Assembly (NCBI GenBank): GCA_021797735.1
Contig: JAJZZE010000045.1
Coordinates: 62,001-126,000, forward strand
DNA length: 64,000 bases
Source: Thermoplasmata archaeon
GTDB taxonomy: Archaea; Thermoplasmatota; Thermoplasmata; Thermoplasmatales; Thermoplasmataceae
Reading direction: 5' to 3'
The notes under the pieces were generated by a model that was not told the DNA's origin, ran no database searches, and was given only the letters and a program-made list of their open reading frames with translations. This document shows positions 18,553-27,977 of the stretch, one piece after another (the stretch's first letter is position 1; the number at the start of each line of letters is the position of its first letter). The position numbers were made by a program, and so were the translations under genes.

Positions 18553-18786
18553 ATGTCTATAGCGTTTGTACTGATAAGTATAATTCCTGGCAAGGAGCAT
18601 GAAGTTTATAACAAAATTTCACAACTTAAATACATTACCGAGGTTCACCCGTTGCTAGGCCAGTATGATATGATAGCAAAACTTGATATTGGTGATATAA
18701 GCGAGGTTGGCAAGCTTGTTATAAACGATATAAGATCCATAAGCGGTGTACTTGACACGAAAACGCTAACAGAGATAAGGTTATAG
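18553..18786 (+). CDS. Stand-alone RAM (Lrp/AsnC ligand-binding) domain protein
   Basis: A 77-residue protein consisting only of the alpha/beta RAM fold: AFVLISIIPGKEHEVYNKI, VHPLLGQYDMIAKLD, and a final strand TKTLTEIRL. Relatives lack a helix-turn-helix and are thought to bind amino acids and assemble with full-length Lrp proteins. TTTATATTTAAA sits about 25 nt before the ATG, indicating a leaderless start. It heads a two-gene operon with a small membrane protein. Confidence 0.85.
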   Translation: MSIAFVLISIIPGKEHEVYNKISQLKYITEVHPLLGQYDMIAKLDIGDISEVGKLVINDIRSISGVLDTKTLTEIRL

Positions 18787-18796
18787 GTGAAATAAT

Positions 18797-19105
18797 ATGG
18801 CAACTGTATTTTCATGGAACTGGGATGTGTTTTTAATGGTGTTGATATCTTTACTGGCACTTTCCCTGATAGTATTTGGTATTTTAACAGCATATTTTGG
18901 TAGCAACAAGAGTCGTATGGTAGGTATTGTCCTGTTTATTGTGGGAATAATATTTGGGGTATTCACAATATTTGGGTCATCCGCCGTATTACATGTAAGC
19001 TTTGTACATCAGGTACTTGAACCGGCAATATTCTATATTATTGCCGCAATTATCGGTGTTCTAATAGGCTTATTAATATTCCTTGGAGCTATAATGAAAA
19101 CCTGA
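18797..19105 (+). CDS. Small membrane protein, three TM segments
   Basis: A 102-residue hydrophobic protein with three predicted spans (about 10-32, 40-60 and 74-98) and few charges. GGTGA 6 nt before the ATG, overlapping the end of the RAM-domain gene, shows operonic translation. No family recognised. Pairing with a possible amino-acid sensor is suggestive only. Confidence 0.65.
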   Translation: MATVFSWNWDVFLMVLISLLALSLIVFGILTAYFGSNKSRMVGIVLFIVGIIFGVFTIFGSSAVLHVSFVHQVLEPAIFYIIAAIIGVLIGLLIFLGAIMKT

Positions 19106-19710
19106 ATATTACCAATAATAAAATATATATTTTATAAGCTGAGTTCCGCACGACAATTACTGTCAATGTATGTTACTGAGTCTTTGCTTTTCCATGTTTT
19201 GCAGTAATGTGCCGGATCTATGTATGTGCACTTTTTCCAGTCTTAGGATATGGTAATCCAGGACTTTTTAGTGTACGGGGAGCATCAGTGTTTTTCGCTG
19301 AGATGTAGAGTTTTCTCTTTTTCACTTCCGTAGTGGCAGTGTTATTATATTCACACCCTTCCTTATGCTACCAGTTGCCATCTGTAAGTTTTTACACGAT
19401 TCCTGAAATCAGAAGTGACAGTACACACACGAAGACATGCACTCAGTTCCTTTCTTCTTTACTGTGGTATACAGCCTTACATCCAGGAATGACTTTGTAA
19501 TCCTGAATGGCCCTTCATCCTCCAGGGATTCTTAGCAGTTTCAGACCCCATATATCAGCAAATTATTTACCACCGATAGTTTTGAGGAAAAAATGGGCAA
19601 ATAATAAGAGATTTAAAAGTAATATTAAAAATAAAAGAAGAGTGTTAAATAAAAAATACCATTATAATATAAAAAAACTATCCACAATTAAGTGGGTAGA
19701 CCAGGAAGCA
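19106..19710. other. 605-nt spacer with decayed transposase and no intact gene
   Basis: The left two thirds hold the decayed transposase listed separately. The right part (about 19560-19710) is AT-rich, with Lys/Asn-coding runs in one plus frame that I regard as chance. No promoter for a plus-strand gene is needed here because the next gene is convergent. Confidence 0.5.
19140..19530 (-). pseudogene. Decayed DDE transposase 3' part (IS4/IS1634-like)
   Basis: On the minus strand one frame reads DEGPFRITKSFLDVRLYTTV, and a shifted frame shortly after reads HVFVCVLSLLISGIV. Together they resemble the conserved C-terminal block of IS4/IS1634-type transposases (WxIEESFRxLKSxLxVRP, then erIxgHvfvcvLsLl). 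Several stops and at least one frameshift follow. Only this block is recognisable, with no intact ends seen. Family assignment is tentative. Confidence 0.45.
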
Positions 19711-21075
19711 TTAGTTCGTGGCATTATTATTCATATAATTTTTTGTGTCAGCTAATTCCATTATAACGAAGCCTATAATGATAAACCCGAGTACCAGTTC
19801 TATTATATATGTTTCCGATGTTAATAAAGAGTATATGAAAATGAATCCAGATACTACTATACCCGCAATTCCGACACTAAATTCACTTAGTTTTCTTGTT
19901 GCCCTTTCAAGGTTCACCTTAAGCAGTGAGAAATTGGCGGTAAGATGGACTATGAGATTTGCCAAGCCCGCAATTGTTCCAAGTGCAAAGAATACGGTAA
20001 ACGGATTGACTAACAGTAATGCCGGCACCAGTATTATTATGGATGCCACGATAGTAATTAATACAGATACTGTTGGTGTGCCTGTTTTAGCATGTAATTT
20101 GCTTATCTTTTTGCTAATTAAGTTCCTATCGGACATAGAATACAGGTTTCTTGAAAATGCCGTTAAAAACGCAAGAGACCCCAGTATACCATCATTTACA
20201 GCTGCAAAAAGTAAAAGTGGAAGGGATATCGGGCCGGTGATGTGCTCCATTATGGTTATAACCGGTACGCTTGTTGTTATCAGGGATGAAAATGAATGTG
20301 TGGTTAATCCATAATCCACAAGTGAATATAATACAAGTGATTCAAGAAGGCCACCTATGATTATTACCATCAGTGCCGCTTTCCCTATATTCTTTTTTGC
20401 ATCTCTGACCTCACCTGATACCGGTGTCACTGCACCGTAACCGGTTGGTATTCCAATGGCAAATAAAATGCCAAGGAAAACTACTGATGGTGAGGGTATT
20501 TTTATAAATGGGTTATAAAAAGCAAAATGTGAACCAAACAGGCCTGCTATTATGACAGCTACCAGCACAATCAATTCTACTGAGGCCGAAAATACAGCAT
20601 ATTTACTTGATGGCCTTATTCCCATAATTAAAAATGTGGACGTAGGTATAACAATTACAGCAAAGGAAATCAGGGGTGGAATAGTTATAAACGATGAAAG
20701 TACGTATGTAAAAACAAAAACTGAACCTGCCATATAACCTCCCGCATATAACAGTGAATAAAACAGGTATATCCACCCAGTTTCAAATCCAAATCTATGT
20801 GATACGGATTTATAGGCATAATTAAAGTAGCCACCCTCTTCGTCGTGTTTTTTTGACAGGTAATAAACTCCAAGGCCATTTATAAAAACAACCATGGTTC
20901 CTATAATTAATACTATTGGGGAAAAAAGCAGTGCCAGCAGTAATGCAGCAGTTGCATAGGTTAGCATACTTAAAAACGGTGCCTGACCTCCAAATGACAT
21001 GAAAAATATGTCAGTGAATCCAATATGTCTTTCCAGTACGTTTCTACTATTTTCTATTTTTTTAATAGTTTCCAT
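19711..21075 (-). CDS. APC-superfamily amino-acid permease
   Basis: A 454-residue carrier with about 12 membrane spans, of the amino acid-polyamine-organocation family. TM1 region is FGGQAPFLSMLTYATAALL. A conserved loop GIPTGYGAVTPVSGEVRDAKKNIGKAALM lies around residue 210-240, typical of APC transporters. The TATA-like TATATTTAAATATT and a CAGGAGAG close to the ATG mark the start. Substrate unknown, probably an amino acid taken up with protons. Confidence 0.9.
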   Translation of the reverse strand: METIKKIENSRNVLERHIGFTDIFFMSFGGQAPFLSMLTYATAALLLALLFSPIVLIIGTMVVFINGLGVYYLSKKHDEEGGYFNYAYKSVSHRFGFETGWIYLFYSLLYAGGYMAGSVFVFTYVLSSFITIPPLISFAVIVIPTSTFLIMGIRPSSKYAVFSASVELIVLVAVIIAGLFGSHFAFYNPFIKIPSPSVVFLGILFAIGIPTGYGAVTPVSGEVRDAKKNIGKAALMVIIIGGLLESLVLYSLVDYGLTTHSFSSLITTSVPVITIMEHITGPISLPLLLFAAVNDGILGSLAFLTAFSRNLYSMSDRNLISKKISKLHAKTGTPTVSVLITIVASIIILVPALLLVNPFTVFFALGTIAGLANLIVHLTANFSLLKVNLERATRKLSEFSVGIAGIVVSGFIFIYSLLTSETYIIELVLGFIIIGFVIMELADTKNYMNNNATN

Positions 21076-21239
21076 TTCTCTCCTGACTATATATTTTCCG
21101 AATATTTAAATATATACGTTATTATACCATATATTTCTTAAATATATTATATAAATAAACTTATAAAATTAATGTGCCCTGAAATTATAGAAAATAAAAA
21201 AAATATATTAAAAATTTACAAACATTAATGCTTAAAAAT

Positions 21240-21404
21240 TTATTCTATGCTCTCGTTTTCAAATGTTATACTGCCGTGAAGGGCCGCCAGTACAAGATAT
21301 CTTGATAACGACACACCTTCCTTTAATGCTTTCTCTTCTATGAGGGCCTTCTCATCTTTTCTAATATAAACACTTATTTTGTTATATTTGTTAGAAGCTA
21401 TCAT
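21240..21404 (-). CDS. Ribbon-helix-helix DNA-binding protein
   Basis: A 54-residue protein: start MIASNKYNKISVYIRKDEKA, then LIEEKALKEGVSLSRYLVLAAL. The short strand ISVYIRKDE followed by two helices is the RHH (CopG/Arc/MetJ) fold, which works as a dimer with a paired beta-strand in the DNA major groove. A TATA-like palindrome CTTTATAAAG lies about 25 nt upstream and could be autoregulated. It sits upstream of, and on the same strand as, the permease (165 nt gap), a possible target. Confidence 0.8.
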   Translation of the reverse strand: MIASNKYNKISVYIRKDEKALIEEKALKEGVSLSRYLVLAALHGSITFENESIE

Positions 21405-21906
21405 ACTTGTATTAATGCATCATGCTTTATAAAGTTTTTTTAAACCATCAAAATTAAAAGTAAAAAATATTAACATAAATGAACATAACAAGAACATGTA
21501 AATTATTTAAAATATTTCAGTTATTTCCACTTACCATATTTTTTTTATTTGTGCTATTTATTAACATGGTATATATTATTCTATTCCAATTAATTTTAAC
21601 CATTAAATCTGGCAGTGGTAAACCCACGTCTTTAATAATCACATAAATTCCAGAGGGTAATTATTCCGTTTTGTCAGTGTTTGATTTACCATACCTGTTA
21701 GATGTTCACCGGGCAGAAATCCTGTAGTTCTTAGTATTTCAATACATTCCAGTACACTCATCAGGCTGAAGTTCTGGAAAATATTACAGGGTTATTCCTG
21801 TTGTTATATGGCATTAGCCTGTACGGTAATTTCCCGGATTGTGTATCATTATAATCCAGGCATACCGATTTCATAATATTAATTAATCCATTATACATAC
21901 ATACAC
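21405..21906. other. Gene-poor spacer before guaA with an unassigned minus-strand ORF
   Basis: About 500 nt. From 21761 down to 21639 the minus strand has a 40-codon ORF (MSVLECIEILRTTGFLPGEH onward). Its composition looks protein-like, and it stays open a few codons upstream. It looks like a fragment of a larger protein, but I cannot name it. The last 60 nt hold an AT-rich promoter for guaA. No other feature seen. Confidence 0.35.
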
Positions 21907-22827
21907 ATGAATTCAGGTCAATTCATAAAAGAAAGCAGAGAAAAAATAAGGGAAGAATTAAGGGATAACAGGGCCATAATGGCGTGTTCTGGAGGTCAGG
22001 ATAGCACATTGCTTGCGGCTATTGCTGCACCATTTAACAGTATAAAAATTATTTTTGTTGATACAGGTTTGTTAAGGTTAAATGAGGTTAACAGGGTAGA
22101 TACTCTATTTAAAAAATTCAATATAAAATATCAATTAATAGATGCTAAAAAATTATTTTTAAGTAATTTAAGGGGAGTAATAGACCCGGAAGAAAAGAGA
22201 AAGGTAATAGGAAAAACATTCATCGATGTATTTAATAAGGAAGCAAAAAAATTTGATGCCAGATATTTATTGCAGGGAACGATTGCACCGGACTGGATAG
22301 AAAGCGGAGGTTCCTCAAGGGATACAATAAAAAGTCATCATAATGTTGGGGGTTTGCCAGAGGATATGGAATTAAAATTAATAGAGCCATTAAGGGATTT
22401 ATATAAGGATGAGGTACGTGAAATATCAGATTATTTAGGTTTGCCAGAGGTGATGCCATTTCCAGGCCCGGGATTATCAATAAGAATAATTGGTGAGGTA
22501 ACAGAGGATAAATTAGACATTTTGAGAAAAGCCACAGATATAACGGAAGGATACATAAACGAAAAATGCAATAATAAGCCATGGCAGTATTTCTGTGTTT
22601 TATTGCCGGTTAAAACAACCGGTGTCCACGGAGATAACAGGGTATATGGAAACACCATTGCAATAAGATTTATAGATACATTTGATGGTATGACAGGTAC
22701 ATTTTCAAGGCCCGACTGGGAATTATTATCACAGATATCCAGTGAAATAACGGATGAAATACCAGAAATAAATAGAATTGTTTATGATATAACGGATAAA
22801 CCACCTGCAACAATCGAATGGGAATAA
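21907..22827 (+). CDS. guaA: GMP synthase (glutamine-hydrolysing) subunit B
   Basis: A 306-residue ATP pyrophosphatase that aminates XMP to GMP. The PP-loop is SGGQDST (28-34). [33 protein letters not shown] and the C-terminal [11 protein letters not shown] dimerisation block are all present. As in most archaea the amidotransferase (subunit A) is separate, and it is not in this window. IMP dehydrogenase, the preceding pathway step, is at 33435-34892. Confidence 0.95.
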   Translation: MNSGQFIKESREKIREELRDNRAIMACSGGQDSTLLAAIAAPFNSIKIIFVDTGLLRLNEVNRVDTLFKKFNIKYQLIDAKKLFLSNLRGVIDPEEKRKVIGKTFIDVFNKEAKKFDARYLLQGTIAPDWIESGGSSRDTIKSHHNVGGLPEDMELKLIEPLRDLYKDEVREISDYLGLPEVMPFPGPGLSIRIIGEVTEDKLDILRKATDITEGYINEKCNNKPWQYFCVLLPVKTTGVHGDNRVYGNTIAIRFIDTFDGMTGTFSRPDWELLSQISSEITDEIPEINRIVYDITDKPPATIEWE

Positions 22828-22873
22828 TTATATAATAATTTATAATTATATATAAAACAAAAAGGTAATTATT

Positions 22874-23476
22874 ATGATGGAAGAGCAGTTATTGATACCA
22901 GAAGAGGAATATCAAAAATCTGGAGTTCATATAGGAACACAGGTTAAATCAAAGGATATGGATAAATACATATTTAAGATAAGAAACGATGGATTGTACA
23001 TACTAGACATTAAAAAGACAAACCATGCATTAATTGAAGCGGGCAAAATGCTTGCAAGGTATGCACCACAGGATATACTTGTTGTTGCACAGAGACAGTA
23101 TGCATTCAGGCCTGTTGCAAAATTTTCAGATATTATCGGTGCCAATTCAATTATAGGTAGATTTATACCAGGAACACTTACAAACCCGGTCTTAGGATCA
23201 TACTCAAACGCAAAGATAATACTTATAACAGATCCATTAGCGGATACACAGGCAATGAAAGAAGCTATAAGAATAGGTATACCCATAATATCGTTATGTG
23301 ATGCAAACAACAAAACAGATTTTGTTGATTTAATAATACCCACAAACAACAAGGGAAGAATGTCGCTTGCAGTTATATACTGGTTACTGGCGAGAGAGGT
23401 ATTGAAAAACCGTGGAGATATAAAATCATATGATGACATGTCCTCAAAAATAGATGACTTTGAGGTACAGATTTAA
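22874..23476 (+). CDS. rps2: 30S ribosomal protein uS2
   Basis: A 200-residue archaeal S2. Blocks YQKSGVHIGTQVKSKDMDKYI, RQYAFRPVAKF, GRFIPGTLTNP and IGIPIISLCDANNKTDFVDLIIPTNNKG are characteristic. AAAAAGGT precedes the paired ATG codons, so Met2 is an equally likely start. The 3' end overlaps the convergent endA gene by 4 nt. It is not accompanied by its usual partners (rpoN, rpoK, enolase). Confidence 0.95.
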   Translation: MMEEQLLIPEEEYQKSGVHIGTQVKSKDMDKYIFKIRNDGLYILDIKKTNHALIEAGKMLARYAPQDILVVAQRQYAFRPVAKFSDIIGANSIIGRFIPGTLTNPVLGSYSNAKIILITDPLADTQAMKEAIRIGIPIISLCDANNKTDFVDLIIPTNNKGRMSLAVIYWLLAREVLKNRGDIKSYDDMSSKIDDFEVQI

Positions 23477-24342
23477 ATATCTTTTAATCTTTCTATTTTT
23501 ATATATCTTACTGTGCCATTTATAAAACCAGAAAAAATTGTTTCCTTTCTTACACTTATTGATAACCGTATTGCCCTGCTTATCTTATACCATTCTTCAG
23601 AATCTATAAAACTTACGAGGTATTCTGCATGGTCATTCATTGATTTTGCATAAATCCTGAAGTGCTGCCCGTACTTAAAACCGCTTTTCACTATAAATTT
23701 TCTCTTTATAAGGTCATTATATAACAAATCTTCATTTGATTTCATGGTGTTTGTAACATAGTTTGCCTCAAAATCATTCAAAATTTTTATTCTGTGGAAA
23801 CTTTCACCGAACCATTCTGGCGCTTCATCGGGCGTATAATATACATTATCAATTTTTTCAACATTTTTTACATTTATTTCATCATTTACATGGCCATAAG
23901 GATCTATATAATCGGCATGAAAATATGTTACACTTTTTTCCTCGTCCACAGTTATGAATATAGCAGGCAGTTCATTATATACCTGTGAAAAATTTATAAC
24001 CTCATTTTCCCTGACTAAAATTACATGTACACCATATTTTTCCTTACTTTTTCTTTTAAAATAAAATTTATTTCCCTCATTTTTTACATAATAACCCTTA
24101 TTTTTTAATATTTCATAGACATAATACAGGTAAATGTCATCATCGAATAATTTTTCCATTATATCTTTTAGCCCATTCAAATCCAGTGGCTTTATTTTTC
24201 CCTTTACATAAAGATATATTGCATCACATGGTGTTATGTAAAAATTATTATCAACAATTTTACCTATATGGTATTTATTTATTATCTGCGATGTACTTAT
24301 ATTACACGCAACGAATCTGGCATTTTTGCAGATTATATCCAT
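23473..24342 (-). CDS. endA: tRNA-splicing endonuclease, fused-repeat type
   Basis: A 289-residue EndA in which two copies of the endonuclease fold are joined in one chain, giving a homodimeric enzyme. The catalytic triad is visible in the C-terminal half: Tyr in GFKYGQHFRIY, His in NDHAEYLVSF, Lys in SISVRKETIFS. It cuts bulge-helix-bulge introns in pre-tRNA and pre-rRNA. It is 9 nt upstream of the start of endA's neighbour, the GTPase gene, on the same strand. Confidence 0.9.
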   Translation of the reverse strand: MDIICKNARFVACNISTSQIINKYHIGKIVDNNFYITPCDAIYLYVKGKIKPLDLNGLKDIMEKLFDDDIYLYYVYEILKNKGYYVKNEGNKFYFKRKSKEKYGVHVILVRENEVINFSQVYNELPAIFITVDEEKSVTYFHADYIDPYGHVNDEINVKNVEKIDNVYYTPDEAPEWFGESFHRIKILNDFEANYVTNTMKSNEDLLYNDLIKRKFIVKSGFKYGQHFRIYAKSMNDHAEYLVSFIDSEEWYKISRAIRLSISVRKETIFSGFINGTVRYIKIERLKDI

Positions 24343-24351
24343 TGAGGTGTA

Positions 24352-24852
24352 TTATTTATTCTGATTATAAATCTTTGTTAAAACACTTTTTAGAATTTCA
24401 TCCATAATATCTGTGAAGACCAGTTTATTATTATAGATATAATATTTTATATTATATCTATTCCCTATCTCATCCATATCATTTTCCCAGAACTGTGAAA
24501 TGTATCTTAAATCGGATTTCATTCCTATTAAAAATATTTCCATATCACCATTGTACTTTTTTATGAATTCTTCTGCAATTTTTAAACTTCCCATATCTGT
24601 TATATCCGCAGTTAATAAAACAAATGTGGATTTTGATAGAACTTTATCATTTAATAATTCTATTGGCATCTCAAGAAATAATAAATCTATATCATATTCC
24701 TCAGAGTTAAAATTCATGTTTATTCTCTTCCTAGTAAATCCTTTCAAATCAATAGGGGAACTGCAGTTATAAGCCGCAGACGATATTAATGAACTTTTTC
24801 CCGAACCCTTTTTACCCGTTACCGTGACTTTCCATATAATTTTGTGAAACAT
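24352..24852 (-). CDS. Small Ras-like GTPase
   Basis: A 166-residue P-loop protein. The G1 motif is GKKGSGKSS (13-21). The region where Ras proteins have DxxG reads LLFLEMPIE, so that motif is degenerate. The G4-like motif is GMKSDL. Such small GTPases occur in many archaea with unknown partners. It is cotranscribed with endA (9-nt gap). The degenerate G3 argues for altered hydrolysis. Confidence 0.7.
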   Translation of the reverse strand: MFHKIIWKVTVTGKKGSGKSSLISSAAYNCSSPIDLKGFTRKRINMNFNSEEYDIDLLFLEMPIELLNDKVLSKSTFVLLTADITDMGSLKIAEEFIKKYNGDMEIFLIGMKSDLRYISQFWENDMDEIGNRYNIKYYIYNNKLVFTDIMDEILKSVLTKIYNQNK

Positions 24853-25451
24853 TATTCTTTTAATTAATATCGATTATAAAACGTTTTTTCATTTTGAATG
24901 AAAATGTGATAATTTGACATACGTTTTGTGATAAAAGGAAGAAGAGCATAGTAAATGTAAAACCGCTCAGACAGTACATGATTCCATATGCAAAAACGGT
25001 TGTATATCATAGATCTGACTTCAGACTCCACATAACAAGAAATATTACACTTCAAATTACAGATATATCTGGTGATTTCATCAGGAGATATGAGGATAAA
25101 ACGCTGAAATTGAGGTGGTAATAATGCAAAAAAAGTCATTTGGCAAATAGCAGTATGGTGAGTTCATTTGGCGAAGTCAAGGTGTATTAATAGAATTTAT
25201 TATAACTGACTTTTCCTTAAAACTCTTTTTTTGACTCCTTTGTGTTAGGTACTCCAGGTTATGTTTTTGTACATGTGTCTGATCCGTGAATCTATGAATT
25301 CCCGACTCTACAGTAGGAATTTTTATTAATGTTATGGCACGGCAGAAAAGAAGGAATAAGAAAAAAGCGAAGATAAAGTGGACATTTACAAGGGAAAAGG
25401 CTGACATTAAACTTTCGAAATACTATACAATATAATTAATTGGTCATGGCA
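24853..25451. other. 600-nt spacer with short unassigned ORFs
   Basis: No recognised gene. The plus strand has an ORF at 24978-25121 (47 codons, MIPYAKTVVYHRSDFRLHIT onward, open for more than 20 codons upstream) that looks like a gene fragment. It also has a 33-codon basic ORF at 25334-25435 (MARQKRRNKKKAKIKWTFTR onward). The minus strand has a 76-codon ORF with one hydrophobic run, probably the shadow of that basic stretch. All are weak. Confidence 0.35.
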
Positions 25452-25964
25452 CTAGAAAGAGACAAAAGCAGTTACACCTACAGTTATTGCCGGTACAAAA
25501 GACCATGCCCACCATGGCAGTACATCAATCAGGGCACCAATGAGAATGTCGCTTATTCCCGTTGCATCCAGACCTGCCTGGACTCCTTGAGCCAGGATTC
25601 CAGCTATCGACGTTGCAGGCATGTATATACCCAACTCCTCTATCAAACCAGCCAAAGTCCCATGTGCAAGGGCAAGCTCAACAGATAACAATACGCTGTC
25701 ATGATCAACAAAATAATAGTACAGTAACTGAGGGGGAGCCACAGTTTGACTACCTGGTACATCGAAATATGACATGGTTTCCATTCCCGGTATCAACATC
25801 GGGGCTATCATTGGTGTTTGTGTTACCGCCATCAAAATAATAAGGAAACCTACAATGGCTATAATAGCATTTCTATAATTCCTTCTATTGATTCTCTTAT
25901 CTTTCTCACAAATCCCTTTAACTTGCCTCACAGCAATCAATGAATTAGTTTCGATAGTTATCAC
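25452..25964 (-). CDS. Membrane/secreted protein with Gly-rich hydrophobic C-terminal domain
   Basis: 170 residues from a GTG start. A basic N-terminus (21-32) precedes one TM or signal segment (33-50). A linker with PGME and PGSQ turns follows, then a C-terminal 75 residues (94-170) rich in Gly, Ala, Ile and Leu with a VLPWWAWSF segment and almost no charge. This leader-plus-hydrophobic-core layout resembles precursors of pore-forming peptides such as circular bacteriocins, but no sequence family is recognised. It is divergent from two small membrane-protein genes. Confidence 0.55.
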   Translation of the reverse strand: MITIETNSLIAVRQVKGICEKDKRINRRNYRNAIIAIVGFLIILMAVTQTPMIAPMLIPGMETMSYFDVPGSQTVAPPQLLYYYFVDHDSVLLSVELALAHGTLAGLIEELGIYMPATSIAGILAQGVQAGLDATGISDILIGALIDVLPWWAWSFVPAITVGVTAFVSF

Positions 25965-26028
25965 AACAACAAACCTTAGAAATATTGTTATAATATTATA
26001 TATTATACTTTCTATTAGGAGGATTAGT

Positions 26029-26271
26029 ATGAAAAAAATAAGTTCAAGACAGAAGAAGAGGATGATAATTGAGATCTTGCCAGGTGCAATTGTGTCACTA
26101 CCTATAGCTATTTATTTAGCTTCCGCAGAAATTAAATATCACCCATATTGGCATTCCTTTATTATATCTTATCTGGGATTTTGGTTTCTAATATTCATAG
26201 GAATATGGTACTATTATTTTATCACCGCAGTTAAAAAGGCTATCAGGGATGCAAAGAATAAATCCAAATAA
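26029..26271 (+). CDS. Small two-TM membrane protein
   Basis: An 80-residue protein with a basic N-terminus (KKISSRQKKRM), two hydrophobic segments (about 14-31 and 43-66) and a basic tail (KKAIRDAKNKSK). A strong AGGAGG lies 8 nt before the ATG, unusual in this window where GGTGA is the rule, so the gene may be acquired. Size and topology match immunity-type proteins, which is inference only. Confidence 0.6.
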   Translation: MKKISSRQKKRMIIEILPGAIVSLPIAIYLASAEIKYHPYWHSFIISYLGFWFLIFIGIWYYYFITAVKKAIRDAKNKSK

Positions 26272-26677
26272 AAAGGAACGTAACCATGAACAGGAGGCGC
26301 AGGTATTTTGTCCTGCCCCTTATTACTCAAGGTATTTATCATATATACTGGATCTTCTGTTCATTTTTGGACTCACATCCCTTATTTTCAGCGTATTAGG
26401 CAATAAACCCCTTGCGTTTGAAATAGTCTCGAATTACAGTGACAATGTTAAGCCATTATTAAACAACCAGGAATTACGCAGCTTTTACTGGATGGTTGGA
26501 TTGTATATATTTATCGCCTTTATTTATTTTTATAGAGAGGCAGTTAGCGGAACTTCCACTGCAAAATATCTTTCTGGAATCATGACGGTTAAAATTGTCC
26601 CAAAAAATAGCCTAAATCAGGACTTCCGTAGAAACTTTGCTATCGCGGGCGTAGTAAGAATCATAAAAGAATTTTGA
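26249..26677 (+). CDS. RDD-family membrane protein, short
   Basis: A 142-residue protein with an RDD-like signature: APYYSRYLSYILDLLFIFG (Arg-Asp pair spread over TM1), then a second TM (FYWMVGLYIFIAFIYFY), then REAVSGTSTAKYLSGIMTVKIV, matching the family G-T-x-G/A-K-xxxGxxV block. It overlaps the preceding gene by 23 nt. The usual tail after the C-terminal Arg is short, so the protein may be truncated. Function unknown, with transport roles reported for some relatives. Confidence 0.6.
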   Translation: MQRINPNKKERNHEQEAQVFCPAPYYSRYLSYILDLLFIFGLTSLIFSVLGNKPLAFEIVSNYSDNVKPLLNNQELRSFYWMVGLYIFIAFIYFYREAVSGTSTAKYLSGIMTVKIVPKNSLNQDFRRNFAIAGVVRIIKEF

Positions 26678-26740
26678 CACCATATGTGGATAGTTTGGAT
26701 TTGGGATGAAAATTTAAATATTCATATGACATCAATATTT

Positions 26741-27943
26741 ATGGATTTTGAATTTTCTGATAATTTAAAGAATGTAAAATCGTCTGAAATAAGGGATTTA
26801 TTGAAGTATATACGTTTACCCGGAATGATATCATTTGGTGGAGGCATGCCAAATCCTGAATCGTTTCCGTCAAAGGAAATAAAAAATATACTGGATGATA
26901 TAATAGATAACCATTCCTCATCAGCATTGCAGTATGGTGAGACTGATGGATTAATATATTTAAGGGATGAACTAAAAAACTATCTATTAAAGGATGAAAA
27001 TATGCATGTAAATCCTGATAATATGATTATAACAACTGGCTCACAGCAGGCACTATATGCACTATCTAAAATTTTTGCAAATCCCAATGATTACGTTATA
27101 ACCGAAGCACCAACATATGTAGGCATGTTGTCATCATTAAATGCAAATTCTGTAAGATCCGTTTCAGTAAATATGGATAGCGATGGCATGATAATAGAAG
27201 ATTTAGAAAGCAAATTAAAAATGTTAAAATCAATGGGAATAAAACCAAAATTTATTTACACAATACCGACGTTCCAGAATCCTGCAGGATATACAATGAC
27301 ACTTGATAGAAGAAAACATCTACTGGAGCTTGCATATCAGTATGGTATACCGGTGATAGAGGATAACCCATATGGCGATTTGAGGTATTCAGGCAGTAAA
27401 TTACCCGCATTAAAAAGTCTTGACACAAACGATATTGTAACATATCTCGGAACATTTTCAAAGGTTATGGCCCCCGGTTTAAGAACAGGATTTACAGTAT
27501 CACAGCCCGAAGTTATACATAGATTTAATATGTTAAAGCAGTCCTTAGATCTGACAGGTGATTCATTATCACAGTATATAGCATATGAATACCTAAAGAG
27601 GGGAATAATATATGATCAGATACCTAAAACGATAAATATATACAGGAGAAAGAGGGATATAATGCTTGAATCCTTAGATGATAATATGGAAAATGCAGAG
27701 TGGTCAAGGCCAGATGGTGGCATGTTTCTGTGGCTTAAATTGAACGGAAAAATAGATTCATCAAAAATGCTAAAAAGGGCTATAGATAATAAGGTTGCAT
27801 ATGTAACAGGATCGGCTTTTTACTATAATAACCCAGAAATAAACACAATGAGATTAAATTTCACATATTCCCAGGATGATGAAATAAAGGAAGGAATCAA
27901 AAGGCTGGCAAAAACTGTTAATGATGAAATGAAAAGTTATTAA
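26741..27943 (+). CDS. PLP-dependent aminotransferase, LysN/ARO8-like class I
   Basis: About 400 residues with fold type I features: ALQYGETDGLIYLRDEL near the N-terminus, YTIPTFQNPAGYTM, EDNPYGDLRY, the PLP lysine in GTFSKVMAPGLRTGF (about Lys241) and a C-terminal MRLNFTY Arg for the substrate carboxylate. This subgroup includes 2-aminoadipate and broad aromatic/branched-chain aminotransferases. I chose the ATG at 26741 because ATTTAAATATTC lies about 27 nt upstream. Two in-frame ATGs at 26684 and 26726 are alternatives. Confidence 0.88.
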   Translation: MDFEFSDNLKNVKSSEIRDLLKYIRLPGMISFGGGMPNPESFPSKEIKNILDDIIDNHSSSALQYGETDGLIYLRDELKNYLLKDENMHVNPDNMIITTGSQQALYALSKIFANPNDYVITEAPTYVGMLSSLNANSVRSVSVNMDSDGMIIEDLESKLKMLKSMGIKPKFIYTIPTFQNPAGYTMTLDRRKHLLELAYQYGIPVIEDNPYGDLRYSGSKLPALKSLDTNDIVTYLGTFSKVMAPGLRTGFTVSQPEVIHRFNMLKQSLDLTGDSLSQYIAYEYLKRGIIYDQIPKTINIYRRKRDIMLESLDDNMENAEWSRPDGGMFLWLKLNGKIDSSKMLKRAIDNKVAYVTGSAFYYNNPEINTMRLNFTYSQDDEIKEGIKRLAKTVNDEMKSY

Positions 27944-27977
27944 ATAATATTTTATAATAATTAATAATTTACTTTCA

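Noticed and set aside
25177-25407. 76-codon minus ORF with a hydrophobic segment
   Set aside because: Its hydrophobic run is the complement of a Lys/Arg-rich stretch. No promoter or family support.
26286-26399. Short frame reading MNRRRRYFVLPLITQGIYHI that resembles DUF4234
   Set aside because: It stops after 37 codons and lies inside the longer RDD-family frame, which has better support. Probably coincidence.
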